Notes: a model not told the origin generated them from the sequence alone. Shown: positions 36,962 through 45,757, numbered from the stretch's first letter. The stretch: 64,000 bases of DNA from Jiangella rhizosphaerae (GCF_003579925.1 NZ_QUAL01000184.1:1-64000); one strand, 5' to 3'. Made by a program: numbers and translations.

Positions 36962-37734
36962 CAGCGGCCCAGCCATCCGCCGTCCACCGGCAGCACCACG
37001 CCGTGGACGTAGTCGGAGGCGGGCGCCGACAGGAACACCGTCGCCCCGCCGAGGTCCTCGGCGCGGCCCCAGCGCCCGGCCAGGATCCGCGGGTCGACCG
37101 GGCGCCTTCTACCGCCGTCCTCTCGCGTGGCCGGTGTCTGCTCCGTGGCGATGTAGCCCGGCGCGATGGCATTGACGTTCACGCCATGGGCCGCCCACTC
37201 GTGCGCCAGCGCTCTCGTGAGACCTGCCACACCCGACGTCGTGACGGCATAGGACGGGACGGCGGGGCCGGCCTGACGGCTCAGCGGAGACGCGGTCAAG
37301 ATCACCTTCCCGTGACCCCGGCGCACCATGCCGGCGCCGACCTCCCGGCTCAGAACGAACTGACTGGTCAATTCCACCTCGATGCGGTGATGCCAGGTCT
37401 CCGGCGGGCGTTCCGCGCCGGCCTCGTGCGCACTCGCTCCACCGTCGTTCACCAGGATGTCGATCGGTCCCAACGACCGGAGCTCCCGCAAAAGCTCGTG
37501 CACCGACGTCCGGTCGCTCAGATCAGCGCACACCGGAGTGAACTGACGCCCGGCAGCACTGACCCGCTGCTGCACGTCGCTTCCCTCCGACTCCAGCCCG
37601 GCCGAGACGCCGATGATGTCGGCGCCCGCCATCGCGAGTGCCTCGGCCGCCGCCAGACCGACGCCACGCCGTGCCCCGGTCACGACGGCGACCCGTCCGG
37701 TGAGGTCGAACAGACCAGCAACCCCCGGCCTCAT
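36961..37734 (-). CDS. Short-chain dehydrogenase/reductase with altered catalytic motif
   Basis: By position, the expected 2-keto-3-deoxy-L-fuconate dehydrogenase. The 257-residue Rossmann protein has a normal cofactor motif (TGARRGVG, residues 20-27). The active-site YxxxK reads YAVTT, with Tyr162 kept but Lys replaced by Thr166, and the structural NNAG reads NDGG. The C-terminal GYIATEQT and VDGGWLGR match KduD-like enzymes. Nearby sequence shows no frameshift. It could use another proton-relay residue, be inactive, or have a different reaction. Starts 18 bases after the ATPase stop and overlaps the lactonase start. Confidence 0.85.
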   Translation of the reverse strand: MRPGVAGLFDLTGRVAVVTGARRGVGLAAAEALAMAGADIIGVSAGLESEGSDVQQRVSAAGRQFTPVCADLSDRTSVHELLRELRSLGPIDILVNDGGASAHEAGAERPPETWHHRIEVELTSQFVLSREVGAGMVRRGHGKVILTASPLSRQAGPAVPSYAVTTSGVAGLTRALAHEWAAHGVNVNAIAPGYIATEQTPATREDGGRRRPVDPRILAGRWGRAEDLGGATVFLSAPASDYVHGVVLPVDGGWLGR

Positions 37735-37752
37735 GTCAGGCGCCTGAGACCG

Positions 37753-38574
37753 TCATCGCTCGTCCGTCTCCGTGACCAGCGAGCCGGTCATCGCGGCGAC
37801 CAGTTCGTCCGTTGTCACGTCGTCCGCACGGAACCGTGCCGCGCGCCGGCCGAGCCGGAGCACCTCGACCCGGTCGGCGATCTCGAGCACCTGCGGCATG
37901 TTGTGGCTGACCAGCACCACCGACATGCCCGCGTCGCGGGCGCGCCGCACGACGTCGAGCACCCGCTCGGTCTGGACGACGCCGAGCGCCGCGGTGGGCT
38001 CGTCGAGGATGACCACGCTGGTCGCCCAGATGATGGCCCGGGCGACCGCGACGCTCTGCCGCTGGCCGCCCGACAGCATCGCGATGGGGGTCGTGACCCG
38101 TGGGATGCGCACACCCAGCTGGCTCAGTGCTTCTGCGGCGCCACGCCGCATCGCCCGCTTGTCGAGCAGGCCGATGCGTCCCAGCGGCCCGGCGCGGACG
38201 ATCTCGCGCCCCAGGTAGAGGTTGGCGGCGACACTCAGGTCGTCGGCGACGGCGAGGTCCTGGTACACGGTCTCGACGCCGGCCTGCCTCGCGTCGACGG
38301 GTGTGGAGAACCGGACGGGCCGGCCCTCGACGAGGATCTCGCCCTCGTCGGGTGCGTGCACGCCGGACAGCGTCTTGATCAAGGTGCTCTTCCCCGCACC
38401 GTTGTCCCCGATGAGGGCGACGACTTCCGCCTTGCGCACGGTGAAGTCGGCGCCGCGCAGGGCTTCGACGTGGCCGAACCGTTTGACGATCCCGCGCGCT
38501 TCCAGCACCGGCGCATCACTCGCGACGTCGTGCGACTCAGTGCTCCGTTCCGTGTCCGGTGCGGCGCTCATCAT
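37753..38574 (-). CDS. CUT2-type sugar ABC transporter ATPase (single domain)
   Basis: Energises the fucose-type importer. Walker A (GDNGAGKST), signature (LSGGQRQSVAVARA), Walker B (VVILDEPTAAL) and the switch His (LVSHN) are complete. At 273 residues it carries one ATPase domain, whereas RbsA-like CUT2 proteins are about 500-residue duplications, so it must work as a homodimer, as FrcA-type proteins do. ATG 38574 overlaps the binding-protein stop; ATG 38571 is equally possible. Confidence 0.92.
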   Translation of the reverse strand: MMSAAPDTERSTESHDVASDAPVLEARGIVKRFGHVEALRGADFTVRKAEVVALIGDNGAGKSTLIKTLSGVHAPDEGEILVEGRPVRFSTPVDARQAGVETVYQDLAVADDLSVAANLYLGREIVRAGPLGRIGLLDKRAMRRGAAEALSQLGVRIPRVTTPIAMLSGGQRQSVAVARAIIWATSVVILDEPTAALGVVQTERVLDVVRRARDAGMSVVLVSHNMPQVLEIADRVEVLRLGRRAARFRADDVTTDELVAAMTGSLVTETDER

Positions 38575-39644
38575 CCGACCGGCGGGTTGTCGCAGCTGGG
38601 CTCGAGAATCGCCTGAGCTTCCTCGGTGTCGACGTTCTCCTGGGTCAGGAACGTGACGCCCGTGTCGGCCGACTCCAGCGGCGTCCCCTCGCGAAGGTGC
38701 TCCACCATGTTCTTCACGCCGAGGTAGCCCATGTTGAACGGGTTCTGCACGACGAGCGCGGAGATCTGGCCGCTGCGCAGGCCCGCGACCTCGTCCGGCG
38801 CGGCGTCCCAGCCGATGATGACGATCTCGCCGGATCGCCCCGCCGCCTCGACGGCCTGGGCGGCGCCGAGGACGCTGGGCTCGTTGGCGGCGAAGATCCC
38901 CGCGAGGTTCGGATTGGCGGTCAGGATGTCCTCGGTCACCCGGCGGGCCTCGTTGACGTCGCTGTGGCTGGGCTGCTGGCCGACCAGCGTGAGGTTGTCG
39001 TGCTGCGCGAGGCCCTCGGTGAAGCCCTCGACCCGCTCGGTGTTCGTCTGCGAGCCGGGCTGGAACTCGATCAGCGCCACCTCGTGCTCGCCGGCGCCCA
39101 GCTCCTCGGCGAGCAGATTCGCCGCCTCGACCGCCGCCGCGCGGTTGTCCGTGGCGTACAGCGGCACGTCCTCGGGCTGAGGGTCGGTGCCCGAGTCGAT
39201 CATCGCGACTGGAATGCCCGCGTCCAGGGCGCCCTGCGTCGCCGGAGCGAGCGCCGTCGAGTCGGTGGCGGCGTACACGATGCCGTCGACCTGCCTGGTC
39301 ACGAAGTTCTGGACCAGGTTGACCTGTCCCTCGACATCGGTCTCGGCGGTCACCCCGTCCCACTCGACCGTGACGTCGCCGGCGAGCTCCGCCGCACACT
39401 CGGCGCCGGCACGCACCGTGTTCCAGAACTCGTGGCCGACAGCCTTGGGGAGAACGGCCAGCTCGAGCGGGCCGCTGGAGCCCTCGGCCGGTTCGCCCGT
39501 CGCCGCCGGTTCCTCGTCGGATCCGTCGCGGACCTCCACTCCGCCGCACGCGCCGAGGACGGCGGTGGCGACGACGGCGGCGAGGACAGTGCCGCCGCGG
39601 CCACGGTGCGAGGACGTGCGCCGGCCGGTGGTGCTGTGTGCCAT
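38571..39644 (-). CDS. CUT2-type sugar-binding lipoprotein
   Basis: Periplasmic-binding-like protein of the ribose/galactose group, 357 residues. A long basic signal peptide ends at lipobox LGAC, with the lipidated Cys near residue 33, followed by an acidic linker. The fold begins at LELAVLPKAVGHEFW. Middle gene of the importer operon, 43 bases after the permease gene. Surrounding fucose enzymes suggest L-fucose as ligand (inference). Confidence 0.9.
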   Translation of the reverse strand: MAHSTTGRRTSSHRGRGGTVLAAVVATAVLGACGGVEVRDGSDEEPAATGEPAEGSSGPLELAVLPKAVGHEFWNTVRAGAECAAELAGDVTVEWDGVTAETDVEGQVNLVQNFVTRQVDGIVYAATDSTALAPATQGALDAGIPVAMIDSGTDPQPEDVPLYATDNRAAAVEAANLLAEELGAGEHEVALIEFQPGSQTNTERVEGFTEGLAQHDNLTLVGQQPSHSDVNEARRVTEDILTANPNLAGIFAANEPSVLGAAQAVEAAGRSGEIVIIGWDAAPDEVAGLRSGQISALVVQNPFNMGYLGVKNMVEHLREGTPLESADTGVTFLTQENVDTEEAQAILEPSCDNPPVG

Positions 39645-39687
39645 CAGTGTGTCCCTTCCATTCGGGTGGTCGTGTGGCCGGCAGAGG

Positions 39688-40692
39688 TCAGCCTCGTGAC
39701 TCCAACCGGCGGCGGCGGTATTGATCGAAGTAGACGGCGGCCCAGATGATCAGGCCGACGATCACCATCTGGTAGTGGATGCTGATGTCCAGCAGGACGG
39801 CGCCGTTGCGGACCAGTGCGATGAGGAAGGCGCCGATGAGAGTGCCGATGATCCGGCCTTGGCCACCGAACAGGCTGGCCCCGCCGATCACGGCCGCGGC
39901 GATGACGTCGAGCTCGAGCGCGATGCCGTAGTTGGGCTGGCCGGAGTTGACCCGGGAGGCGGCGATCATCCCGCCGAGCCCGACCAGGAGGCCCGCGAGC
40001 ACGTAGATGGCGGTCAGATGCCGGCCGACGGGAATACCGGAGCGGCGGGCGGCCTCGAGGTTCGACCCCATCGCGTAGGTGTACTGACCGAACCGCGTCT
40101 GGGAGAGAAGGAAGGCGACGCCCACGGCGACGACAGCCGTCAGCACGACCGCGAACGGGATGCCGAGGATCTCGCCGTTGCCCAGGAGCTGGAAGGACTC
40201 GGGCAGCCCGTAGACGCCGACCGCACCGGTGATGATGAAGACCAGGCCGCGAGCGGCCGACATCGTCCCCAGTGTGGCGATGAACGGCGGGATCCGCGCC
40301 ACCGTCACCAGCAGGCCGTTGACCAGGCCGGCCACGCCTCCTACCGCGATCGCGACCGCCGTCGCCGCCCAGATGGAGAACCCCAGGTCGCGCACGGTGA
40401 TGGCACCCACGACGCCGGCCAGTGCGGCGACGGAACCGACAGACAGGTCGATGCCCTTGGTGATGATCACCATCGTCTGCGCCGTGGCGATGATCGCGAT
40501 CACGGCGGTCTGTGCGCCGATGTTGAAGAGGTTGTCGGCCGTCAGGAAATGCGGGCTGGCGAACGACAGCACCACGAACAGCACGACCAGCGCAGCGGCG
40601 GCTGTGAACTCCGAGAGCGCGTTGGACAGCCGCTCTCGTACCCAGTCACCGGGCCGCGCCGGCACGTCGGCGGTGTGATCGACTGTCGTCAT
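39688..40692 (-). CDS. CUT2-type sugar ABC transporter permease (RbsC-like)
   Basis: Membrane subunit of 334 residues with eight to ten hydrophobic segments. Family strings include GIDLSVGS, FIATLGTM and GGASLFGGQGR. First gene of a six-gene operon (permease, binding protein, ATPase, SDR, lactonase, dehydrogenase). ATG 40692 is 12 bases after GGGAGG. The upstream motif ATCTGATGTTTAG at 40717 links its control to the fuconate dehydratase region. Confidence 0.92.
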   Translation of the reverse strand: MTTVDHTADVPARPGDWVRERLSNALSEFTAAAALVVLFVVLSFASPHFLTADNLFNIGAQTAVIAIIATAQTMVIITKGIDLSVGSVAALAGVVGAITVRDLGFSIWAATAVAIAVGGVAGLVNGLLVTVARIPPFIATLGTMSAARGLVFIITGAVGVYGLPESFQLLGNGEILGIPFAVVLTAVVAVGVAFLLSQTRFGQYTYAMGSNLEAARRSGIPVGRHLTAIYVLAGLLVGLGGMIAASRVNSGQPNYGIALELDVIAAAVIGGASLFGGQGRIIGTLIGAFLIALVRNGAVLLDISIHYQMVIVGLIIWAAVYFDQYRRRRLESRG

Positions 40693-41088
40693 CGCCGGAC
40701 CGATCCTCCCTGATAGATCTGATGTTTAGCGCGAAGTAGGCGTTACCTTGCCACCTCGGGCGCGTGTTGCCAAGGGGTTACCAGCAGGTTTTGAGATGGT
40801 CGGGCGAGACACCCTCGGCAGTCGTCATATCGCGCCGCGCCGCGGCGACCACCGGTACGGACGCCAGGTCGGCCGCCGCGGCGCCCATGGCGCGGGCTTG
40901 CGGTGAGCGGCGAGCTTCGGACTTCTCACCACTGTGCGGGCCGCCGCGGCGGGCGTGACAGTTCGTCTGATGTTCGATCGAGCCGGAGCCGACGGGGTCG
41001 ATGGCCGGCCGGGGCGGCCCGGCCCGCCGGGCAGCGCGATCACCCGTCCGGATGACGGTGGGTGAGGCCACCGGCTCTTGACCTCGCG
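40693..41088. other. Intergenic region upstream of the fucose importer operon
   Basis: A 396-bp gap containing the importer promoter region and the ATCTGATGTTTAG motif. A 104-codon frame at 40778-41092 (-) has no ribosome site, low complexity and no recognisable similarity; I do not annotate it. Confidence 0.5.
40716..40730. promoter_or_regulatory. Putative fucose-regulon operator
   Basis: GATCTGATGTTTAGC lies 24 bases before the permease start, just upstream of its ribosome site. Similar sequences occur twice in the fuconate dehydratase control region (32744, 32951). Confidence 0.45.
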
Positions 41089-41661
41089 TCACTCCCTCGG
41101 CAGCACGGTGAGCACCCGGACGACGTGCTCGCGGAACTCCGACATGAAGTCGCCCAGGAACTCCCGGGTCGAGTCGTCCTCGACCTCACCGTCGTCGCCG
41201 AACACCTCCGGCGTGAACGTGATGTACGCCTCCGGCGCGGTCATCTGCCGCGCGTTGCAGAACGCCATCACCGCCCGGAGGCTCTGCTGAGCCACCGCGG
41301 TGCCCACCTGCCCGATGGAGGCGCCGATCATCGCCGTGGGGATGTGGTCGAAGGAGTTCTGGCCCCAGGGGCGCGAGGCCCAGTCGATCGCGTTCTTCAG
41401 CGCGCCCGGGATCGACCGGTTGTATTCCGGCGTCACGAAGAGCACCGCGTTCGACTGCGCGATCGCCTCCTTCAACGCCGTCGCCTCGGGCGGGTACGCG
41501 TTGTCGTAGTCGGGGCTGTACAGCGGCAGGTTCCCGATGGGGATCTCGGTGAACCGCAGGTCGTCCGGCGCCAGCCGGATCAGGGCCTTGGACAGGGTGC
41601 GGTTGATCGAGGTGGAGGACAGGCTGCCGACGAAGTAGCCGACGTCGTAGGTACGCATCAT
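41089..41661 (-). CDS. NADPH-dependent FMN reductase family protein
   Basis: Flavodoxin-fold reductase of 190 residues that reduces FMN, quinones or azo compounds. VGSLSSTSINRTL is the FMN phosphate loop, and TPEYNRSIPGALKNAIDW is the family signature near residue 75. ATG 41661 and ATG 41658 are adjacent; AGGCGG lies just upstream and favours neither strongly. It follows the RPH-like gene by 97 bases in the same direction. Role probably in redox or quinone detoxification. Confidence 0.88.
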   Translation of the reverse strand: MMRTYDVGYFVGSLSSTSINRTLSKALIRLAPDDLRFTEIPIGNLPLYSPDYDNAYPPEATALKEAIAQSNAVLFVTPEYNRSIPGALKNAIDWASRPWGQNSFDHIPTAMIGASIGQVGTAVAQQSLRAVMAFCNARQMTAPEAYITFTPEVFGDDGEVEDDSTREFLGDFMSEFREHVVRVLTVLPRE

Positions 41662-41758
41662 GCACCGCCTCACAACAGGTCGTCGGGTAGGTTGCGCCAC
41701 GGGTCCTGTGCCCATTTCCGGTGGTCGAAACCCCTGTCCCGCCGATGGTGAAGCGCGA

Positions 41759-44176
41759 TCAGGGCGTCGTCGTCACGCCTGCGATGGCGGGCTGCTCGAT
41801 CGTGACCGTCCCGGCGGCACCGTCGACAGTGATCAGCTGCCCTGTCCGGATTCGTTCGGTGGCGCCCGGGACGCAGATCACGGCGGGGATGCCGTACTCG
41901 CGCGCCACGGTGGGCCCGTGCGCCATCACCGCGCCGGTCTCGGTGACGAGCCCGCGCGCGGTGAGGAACAGCGGCGTCCAGCCGGGGTCGGTCGTCGGCG
42001 CGACGAGAATGTCGCCCGGCTCCACCGACGCGGTCGCCGGATCGCGCACCACCCGGGCGCGCCCGGTGACCCGCCCCGATGCCGCGCCCATGCCGGTGAG
42101 CGTGCGGCCGTCGGACGGCCGAGCCGGTAGCAGTGTCTCGACGTCGGTGCCGTCGGAGAGCAGGGCGACCGGAACGGTCCGGCGCCGCAGCTCACGCGCG
42201 TACTCCGACCGCCGTCCGGCGACCGCCGCGCGCAGGTCGTCGCCGCGCTCCACGACCGTACGCAGTTCCGGCAGGGTGAGGAACATGACGTCGTCCGCGC
42301 GTTCGAGCAGCCCGTCCGCGTGGAGCCGGGCACCGATCAGAAGGAGGCGGCGGCGCCGATCGCGCAGCGGGTACAGCCCGGCGAACTTCCCCGCCTCGCG
42401 GAGTCCGCTCAGCTCCCGCGCCCGGCGCAGGAGGAAGCCGGCGAGCCGGCCGCGCACCGGCCGCTTGCGGCGGGCCCGCCGGGCGAGCTCGGCGACCATC
42501 GCCTCGGCCGTGGCCGCGGCGCGTGCGAACCGCCGGTCCGGGGCCTGTTCGGGATCGGTGACCCGCAAGAGGTTCGCCAGCATTGCGAACACCGGAGCCG
42601 GATCCTCCGACCAGCGCGGTACCCCGACGTCGACCTCCGCGACGGATCTGTTGCCGTAGGTGTCGAGGAACGCGCTCAGGCCGATGTCCGGCAGCTCACC
42701 CGCCAGGTACACCGCGGCGAGCTCGTCCGGCGCCGTGCTCAGGAAGACCTCTCGGTATGACGTCGCGCGCCGGGCCACCTGCCAGAGGGCGAGGTCCATC
42801 TCGATGGTGACGTTGTGCGGCATGCCACCGAACACCGTACGTATCTCGTCGTCGCTCGCGATGCCCTCGAGCAGCGGTGGCAGCACGGCCGAGACCAGGA
42901 GTCCGCTGACGACGGGCCAGACGATCCGGTCGAGGCCCGCGCTCGAGCCGGCGTCCTCGACCAGCTCCAGCAGCTCCGCAGCCGTGGGCGGGTCGGTGAC
43001 CGGCTGCTGCCGGAGGCGGTCGATCTCGCCGAACACGCGCGCCCGCGCCGCCGCCGGCCGGGCCAGCGCACGCAGGATCCCGGCCACCGCCTTGGGTCCC
43101 ATCGTCAACGCGGCCGCATTACGCCGGCGGGCGCCCTGCTCCGGGGCGAACCGCGGGTCGTTCAGCAGATGCTCGACCACCGCCTGCGCGCGCGGTCCGA
43201 AGTCGACCGCCATCAGCTTCACCAGCCGCTGCCGGGTCGACGGGTCGCGCATCGCATCGGTCAGGTCGCCGTACAACCGCCCGCCGATGTCGACGATCTC
43301 GACCGTGAGGCCGAACGACGCGAGCATGTCCGCCAGCAGCGACTTCAGCGTCGACATGCCCATGGGCGTCGCCGGCTGGAGCATGCCTTGGACATGACCG
43401 AACTCGACGTACAGCCGCGGTTCCGGCCTGCCGCTCTTCGCCGGCGCCGGGAACAGGGTGGTGATCGGCCGCGACTGCAGCAGCCACAACGCGCCGGTGC
43501 GGTCGTAGGCCCACTCGACGTCCTGCGGCGCGCCGATCCGGTGCTGGAGCCGCTCGCCGATCTCACGCAACTCCTTCAGCCGGGCTGGGGTGAGACAGCC
43601 GCGCTCGTCCGGATCCGTGCCGTCAAGCACGTAGTGGTCGGCCGCCGTCGTCCCGTCGACGACCGCCGTGCCCAGTCCGGGCGCGGCATCGACGACGGTC
43701 TGGCTCCGCGAGCCGGTGAGCGGGTTGGCGGTGAACAGCACGCCCGCGACCTCGGGGTCGACCATCCGCTGCACGACGACCGCCATGTGGACGGCGTCGT
43801 CCGCGACCCCGACGGCCTCGCGATAGGCGTTCGCGCGCTCGGAGTGCAGCGAGTCCCAGCAGGCGCCGATCGCCTCGAGCAGGTCCTCGGCGCCCGTGAC
43901 CCCGAGGAAGGTGTCCTGCTGACCGGCGAAACTGGCGTCCGGCAGGTCCTCGGCGGTGGCGCTGGACCGAACCGCGACCGGTCCGCACCCGAGCCGCTCG
44001 TACGCCGCGAGCACCTCGGCCCGCGGCACCTCGCCGCGGCGGTGGGCCTCGGTCGTGACGCAGAAGCCCTCCGGCACGCGCTCGCCCAGCTGGATCAGCC
44101 TCGCGAGACCGGCCGCCTTCCCGCCCACCAGGTCAGGCCGTCCCGGGTCGATCGCTGTCAGCTCGAGCACGAACAT
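41759..44176 (-). CDS. PEP-synthase/rifampicin phosphotransferase-like enzyme
   Basis: ATP-dependent phosphotransferase of 805 residues. An N-terminal ATP-grasp domain (1-240; VGGKAAGLARL, VRSSATAEDLPDASFAGQQDT) is followed by a large middle domain (about 255-690) and a C-terminal swivelling phosphohistidine domain (His753 in GAVMAHGPTVAREYGIPAV). This domain order matches rifampicin phosphotransferase rather than PEP synthase, but it is some 60 residues shorter and the middle domain, which binds the acceptor, looks divergent. Acceptor unknown. It diverges from a TetR regulator across a dense palindromic region. Confidence 0.8.
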   Translation of the reverse strand: MFVLELTAIDPGRPDLVGGKAAGLARLIQLGERVPEGFCVTTEAHRRGEVPRAEVLAAYERLGCGPVAVRSSATAEDLPDASFAGQQDTFLGVTGAEDLLEAIGACWDSLHSERANAYREAVGVADDAVHMAVVVQRMVDPEVAGVLFTANPLTGSRSQTVVDAAPGLGTAVVDGTTAADHYVLDGTDPDERGCLTPARLKELREIGERLQHRIGAPQDVEWAYDRTGALWLLQSRPITTLFPAPAKSGRPEPRLYVEFGHVQGMLQPATPMGMSTLKSLLADMLASFGLTVEIVDIGGRLYGDLTDAMRDPSTRQRLVKLMAVDFGPRAQAVVEHLLNDPRFAPEQGARRRNAAALTMGPKAVAGILRALARPAAARARVFGEIDRLRQQPVTDPPTAAELLELVEDAGSSAGLDRIVWPVVSGLLVSAVLPPLLEGIASDDEIRTVFGGMPHNVTIEMDLALWQVARRATSYREVFLSTAPDELAAVYLAGELPDIGLSAFLDTYGNRSVAEVDVGVPRWSEDPAPVFAMLANLLRVTDPEQAPDRRFARAAATAEAMVAELARRARRKRPVRGRLAGFLLRRARELSGLREAGKFAGLYPLRDRRRRLLLIGARLHADGLLERADDVMFLTLPELRTVVERGDDLRAAVAGRRSEYARELRRRTVPVALLSDGTDVETLLPARPSDGRTLTGMGAASGRVTGRARVVRDPATASVEPGDILVAPTTDPGWTPLFLTARGLVTETGAVMAHGPTVAREYGIPAVICVPGATERIRTGQLITVDGAAGTVTIEQPAIAGVTTTP

Positions 44177-44185
44177 GCCGACTCC

Positions 44186-44240
44186 TTACGTTTGCAATAC
44201 GACTGCAATGTATCGCGACGGCAATACAGTCGCAACGTAA
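44186..44240. promoter_or_regulatory. Palindromic TetR operator region
   Basis: Outer arms TTACGTTTGC and GCAACGTAA bracket repeated GCAATAC/GACTGCAAT and GCAATACAGTCGCAA blocks over 55 bp, covering nearly the whole gap between the divergent RPH-like and TetR genes. Likely one or two repressor dimers bind here. Confidence 0.6.
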
Positions 44241-44250
44241 AGTGGGTCAC

Positions 44251-44826
44251 GTGCCCCGCAAGGTCGACCATCGCGAGCGCCGGGAACTCCTCGCCGACGC
44301 GCTGATGCGGCTCGCCGCCGCCGAAGGCCTCGAGAAGGTGAGCCTGCGGCACGTGGCGGCCGAGGCGGGCGTCTCGACCGGGATGGTGCAGCACTACTTC
44401 CGCACCAAGGACGAGATGATGACGTTCGCCTACGACATGGTGACCGACCGGATCCTCGAACGGTCGATGGCGGCGTCCCCGCCGGAGACGCCGCGCGAAG
44501 TCGTCCGCTCTCTGCTGCTGCAGGTGTTGCCGCTGGACGAGACGCGCCGGCTGGAGAACCACGTCATGCTGGCGTTCCTCGCGTACGCGGCGGTGAAGCC
44601 GTCGATCGCGTCAGAGCTGCGTGAGCCCGCGGCGGCGATGCGCGGGTTCCTCGCCGACAAGCTGCGAGAAGCCGGCGCCGGCCACGTCGACCCCGAGCGT
44701 GCGGCGGCCGGCCTCCTCGCGCTCGTCGACGGACTGGGCCTGCAGGTGCTGTCGCAGCAGTACGCGGAGGAGCAGGCGGTCGCCGCGCTCGACGCCCAGC
44801 TCGCACTGCTGTTCGGCCGCCCCTAG
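44251..44826 (+). CDS. TetR-family transcriptional regulator
   Basis: Repressor of 191 residues with an N-terminal helix-turn-helix (VSLRHVAAEAGVSTGMVQHYF, near residues 28-48) similar to BetI-type proteins. GTG 44251 begins the usual VPRKVDHRERR start; GTG 44242 is an alternative. The predicted operator ends only ten bases upstream, so the transcript may be nearly leaderless. Probably controls the RPH-like enzyme. A long hairpin follows its stop. Confidence 0.88.
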   Translation: MPRKVDHRERRELLADALMRLAAAEGLEKVSLRHVAAEAGVSTGMVQHYFRTKDEMMTFAYDMVTDRILERSMAASPPETPREVVRSLLLQVLPLDETRRLENHVMLAFLAYAAVKPSIASELREPAAAMRGFLADKLREAGAGHVDPERAAAGLLALVDGLGLQVLSQQYAEEQAVAALDAQLALLFGRP

Positions 44827-44835
44827 ACCGCCCAG

Positions 44836-44883
44836 GATCATCCATGAAGTGGGGCGTCAGAGCGCCTCGTTTCTTGGATGATC
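44836..44883 (+). terminator. Long hairpin (21-bp arms) after the TetR gene
   Basis: Arms GATCATCCATGAAGTGGGGCG and CGCCTCGTTTCTTGGATGATC pair throughout as RNA apart from one T-T mismatch, counting three G-U pairs, with a 6-base loop. No T-run follows. It could be a terminator or a mobile palindromic element. Confidence 0.65.
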
Positions 44884-45049
44884 ATGAGCACGGGATCAGT
44901 CGGTGACGCAGTCCATGTGGTCGATCCGCCGGTGGCGTGGAAGTGCAGGGTCTGCCCATCGCCGCGCGTCGCATCGGCGAAGTCCGGCCGGTCGCCGGAC
45001 GCTCGACGGCACGGGCGCTGCGGCCGAAACGCCGATAGGGTCGCCGAGC

Positions 45050-45757
45050 ATGGACATGCTGACGGGTGAGGAGATCGCCGCGGCCCGGCTGGCCGACTGG
45101 CGCAAGCTGGCCCAGGGACTGCATGCCCGCTACCTGGTCGCCGACTTCGGCGCCGGCGCACGGTTCGTCGCCGCGGTGGGCGAGGCGGGCGACGCGCTCG
45201 GACACCACCCGAGCGTGTCGCTCGGCACCGGGTACGTCGACCTCAAGCTGGTCAGCGCCGACGCCATCTACCGCGACGACGAGGGCACCGAACACGTCGT
45301 CGAATGGGTGACCCGGCAGGACGTCGACCTCGCCAGGAGGATCAGCGAGATCGCCGCCGGCCACGAGCTCGAGGCCGACCCGGCCTCCGTGAGCGTCATC
45401 GAGCTCGGCCTCGACACGGCGCACTCCGCGACCATCGCCCCGGTGTGGGCCGCCCTGCTGACCGGGAACGCCGAGTCGCAGGGCCACGGGTCCCCCAGCG
45501 ACGAGATCCGCGACGCCACCGGACGGGTGCCGAACCTGTGGTTCGGCGACGGCGACGCGCACGAGTCCCCGCGTCAGCGGTTCCACGTCGAGGTCTATGT
45601 GGCGCCCGAGGTGGCCGCGCAACGCATCGCCGCCGCCGTCGCCGTCGGCGGGACCGTCGTCGATGACAGCGACGCGCCGTCGCTCACCGTGATCGCCGAC
45701 CAGGACGGCAACACCTGCACCTTGTGCGTCGCCCAGCTCCCGGCGACGAAGGACTGA
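45050..45757 (+). CDS. Pterin-4a-carbinolamine dehydratase/VOC fusion protein
   Basis: Cytoplasmic 235-residue protein with two parts. Residues 1-100 form a pterin dehydratase-like domain (LTGEEIAAARLADW; GHHPSVSLGTGYVDLKL, where the HH pair is the active site). Residues 105-235 form a glyoxalase/VOC-like domain (LWFGDGDAHESPRQRFHVEVYV). The fusion is often seen in actinobacteria, but its substrate is not known to me. ATG 45050 is chosen; ATG 45056 is possible. Neither shows a strong ribosome site. Confidence 0.78.
   Translation: MDMLTGEEIAAARLADWRKLAQGLHARYLVADFGAGARFVAAVGEAGDALGHHPSVSLGTGYVDLKLVSADAIYRDDEGTEHVVEWVTRQDVDLARRISEIAAGHELEADPASVSVIELGLDTAHSATIAPVWAALLTGNAESQGHGSPSDEIRDATGRVPNLWFGDGDAHESPRQRFHVEVYVAPEVAAQRIAAAVAVGGTVVDDSDAPSLTVIADQDGNTCTLCVAQLPATKD

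Noticed and set aside
40778-41092. 104-codon minus-strand frame upstream of the fucose importer
   Set aside because: No ribosome site and no similarity; it runs into the end of the FMN reductase gene.
41759-44176. Firm call of rifampicin resistance
   Set aside because: Domain order fits, but length and middle domain differ and no rifamycin-associated element is seen upstream.
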